DNA of 12,598 bases from an uncultured Blautia sp. (lineage in GTDB: Bacteria; Bacillota; Clostridia; Lachnospirales; Lachnospiraceae). Of this stretch, positions 11,754 through 12,598 are shown in pieces. Location: NCBI GenBank assembly GCA_938028845.1, contig CALIZJ010000016.1, positions 1 through 12,598 on the forward strand. The letters run 5' to 3'. The notes below the pieces were generated by a model. That model searched no databases, was not told the origin of the DNA, and saw nothing but the letters and a program-made list of their open reading frames with translations. How positions within the stretch are numbered: position 1 is the first letter of the stretch; the number at the start of each line of letters is the position of its first letter. Made by a program: the position numbers and the translations under genes.

Positions 11754-12598
11754 ATGAATAAGCAAATTACAATTTCTGATGTGGCAAACTATGTAGGTGT
11801 ATCAAAATCAACGGTTTCTAATTATTTGAATAAAAAATACCATCACATGAACGAGGAAACAAAGTCAAAGATCCAGCAGGCTATTGATGAGCTGGGATAT
11901 GTTCCCAGTCTGAGCGCGCGCCATCTGTCTGCAAAGGAAAAAAACAAGACGATCGGTTTGATCATTCCCAAAAATCTATCCCATGTATTTGATACAATGT
12001 ACTATCCTGAGGTTTTTACCGCTGTAGGTGAGATTTCGGAAGAACTGGGGTATTCCGTACTGATTTATACGCAGAGCAAACGGGGAGAGAAAGAAAATAT
12101 GAAGTACCTGATGGGATTGGCAAAATCCCTGGTGGATGGGTTCCTGATCTTTGATCTTTCGCCGAAAGACAGGTATTTCAAAGAGTTTGAAAAAAATGAG
12201 ATCCCTTATGTATGTGTAGGAAAAATAGACGGATATGACGATTATAATTTCGTTGCTACCGATCATGGAAAGGGTGTGAGGGAAGCACTGGAATATCTGA
12301 TTTCCCTGGGGCATAAAAAAATCGTTCTTGCATCAGAGAACAAAGCAAGCGTAGTAGACGAGGTGAGAAGAAATACATATAAAAAGGTAATGGAGGAAAA
12401 TAACCTTCCCTTTAAAGAAAAGTATTACTATAGTTTTCTGACGGATGGAATTTCTTTAAAGGCTGTAGAATATTGCGAAAAGATCCTTCACGAGCCGGAC
12501 AGACCTACTGCGTTTGTGGTGCCTGCAAATTTTCTTCACTATTTAAAACGGGCGGTAAAAGACAATCATTTGTATATTCCTGAAGACTTGTCTGTAAT
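11754..12598 (+). CDS. LacI-family transcriptional regulator (3' end outside the window)
   Basis: The reading frame is open from an ATG at 11754, preceded by GGTGGGGG and AAAGG, to the window end, giving 281 codons of a family usually near 330-345. Residues 5-55 form the helix-turn-helix (ITISDVANYVGVSKSTVSNYL) and hinge helix (YVPSLSARHLS). IGLIIPKN then opens the periplasmic-binding-protein-like effector domain. Further landmarks are ELGYSVLIYTQ, VDGFLIFD, a core-linker segment, ATDHGKGVREALEYL and GHKKIVLAS. Such proteins bind DNA as dimers and release it, or bind it, when a small sugar or related ligand enters the effector domain. Three matching operators cover its own promoter region, so autoregulation is likely. 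The downstream target genes are not in the window and the ligand cannot be told. Confidence 0.93.
   Translation, partial: MNKQITISDVANYVGVSKSTVSNYLNKKYHHMNEETKSKIQQAIDELGYVPSLSARHLSAKEKNKTIGLIIPKNLSHVFDTMYYPEVFTAVGEISEELGYSVLIYTQSKRGEKENMKYLMGLAKSLVDGFLIFDLSPKDRYFKEFEKNEIPYVCVGKIDGYDDYNFVATDHGKGVREALEYLISLGHKKIVLASENKASVVDEVRRNTYKKVMEENNLPFKEKYYYSFLTDGISLKAVEYCEKILHEPDRPTAFVVPANFLHYLKRAVKDNHLYIPEDLSV

Noticed and set aside
1..12598. CRISPR arrays, insertion sequences, prophage genes or a replication origin
   Set aside because: No regularly spaced repeats, transposase motifs or phage genes were seen. The window is chromosomal metabolic DNA with only a toxin relic as accessory material.

Overview
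The window looks like a low-to-moderate GC Firmicute chromosome of the Clostridia, most likely Lachnospiraceae. The grounds are strong AGGAGG ribosome binding sites, consensus sigma-A promoters, T-rich intrinsic terminators, an HPr-type PTS, LacI and Mta-type MerR regulators, and a clostridial polyamine operon. The family name is an inference from gene content, not from a marker gene.

Region 1 (1-480): the 3' end of tRNA-Val(TAC), a complete tRNA-Leu(TAA) and a terminator. These are followed by a palindromic operator-like motif and the decayed remnant of a PIN-domain (VapC-like) toxin gene. Region 2 (480-3450): a terminator, a non-coding stretch, and a promoter region with two 16-bp LacI-type operator-like repeats. 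This leads a small sugar operon: an HPr paralogue whose Ser46 position is Lys, a Cof-type HAD phosphatase, and a sucrose/beta-glucoside family PTS permease. The permease appears to have suffered two internal deletions and ends early; the last part of its EIIA domain is still readable, in frame, after the stop.

Region 3 (3481-10355): a perfect TTGACA-17-TATAAT promoter drives a leader of about 395 nt that can fold into a closed, multi-branched RNA domain and ends in a perfect intrinsic terminator only 30 nt before speD. Six tightly packed polyamine genes follow: speD, speA, speE, speB, a carboxy(nor)spermidine dehydrogenase and nspC. A terminator overlaps the nspC stop codon. Arginine would go to agmatine (SpeA) and putrescine (SpeB). 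Putrescine can then become spermidine by two independent chemistries: decarboxylated AdoMet (SpeD plus SpeE) or aspartate semialdehyde (dehydrogenase plus NspC). Both routes in one operon, behind a terminator-bearing structured leader, is the most interesting part of the window.

Region 4 (10356-12598): an Mta/TipA-like MerR regulator behind a typical MerR promoter with a 19-bp spacer. After an AT-rich intergenic region comes a LacI-family regulator, cut by the window end, preceded by three operator copies spaced 40 and 42 bp apart that overlap its promoters, which suggests autoregulation.
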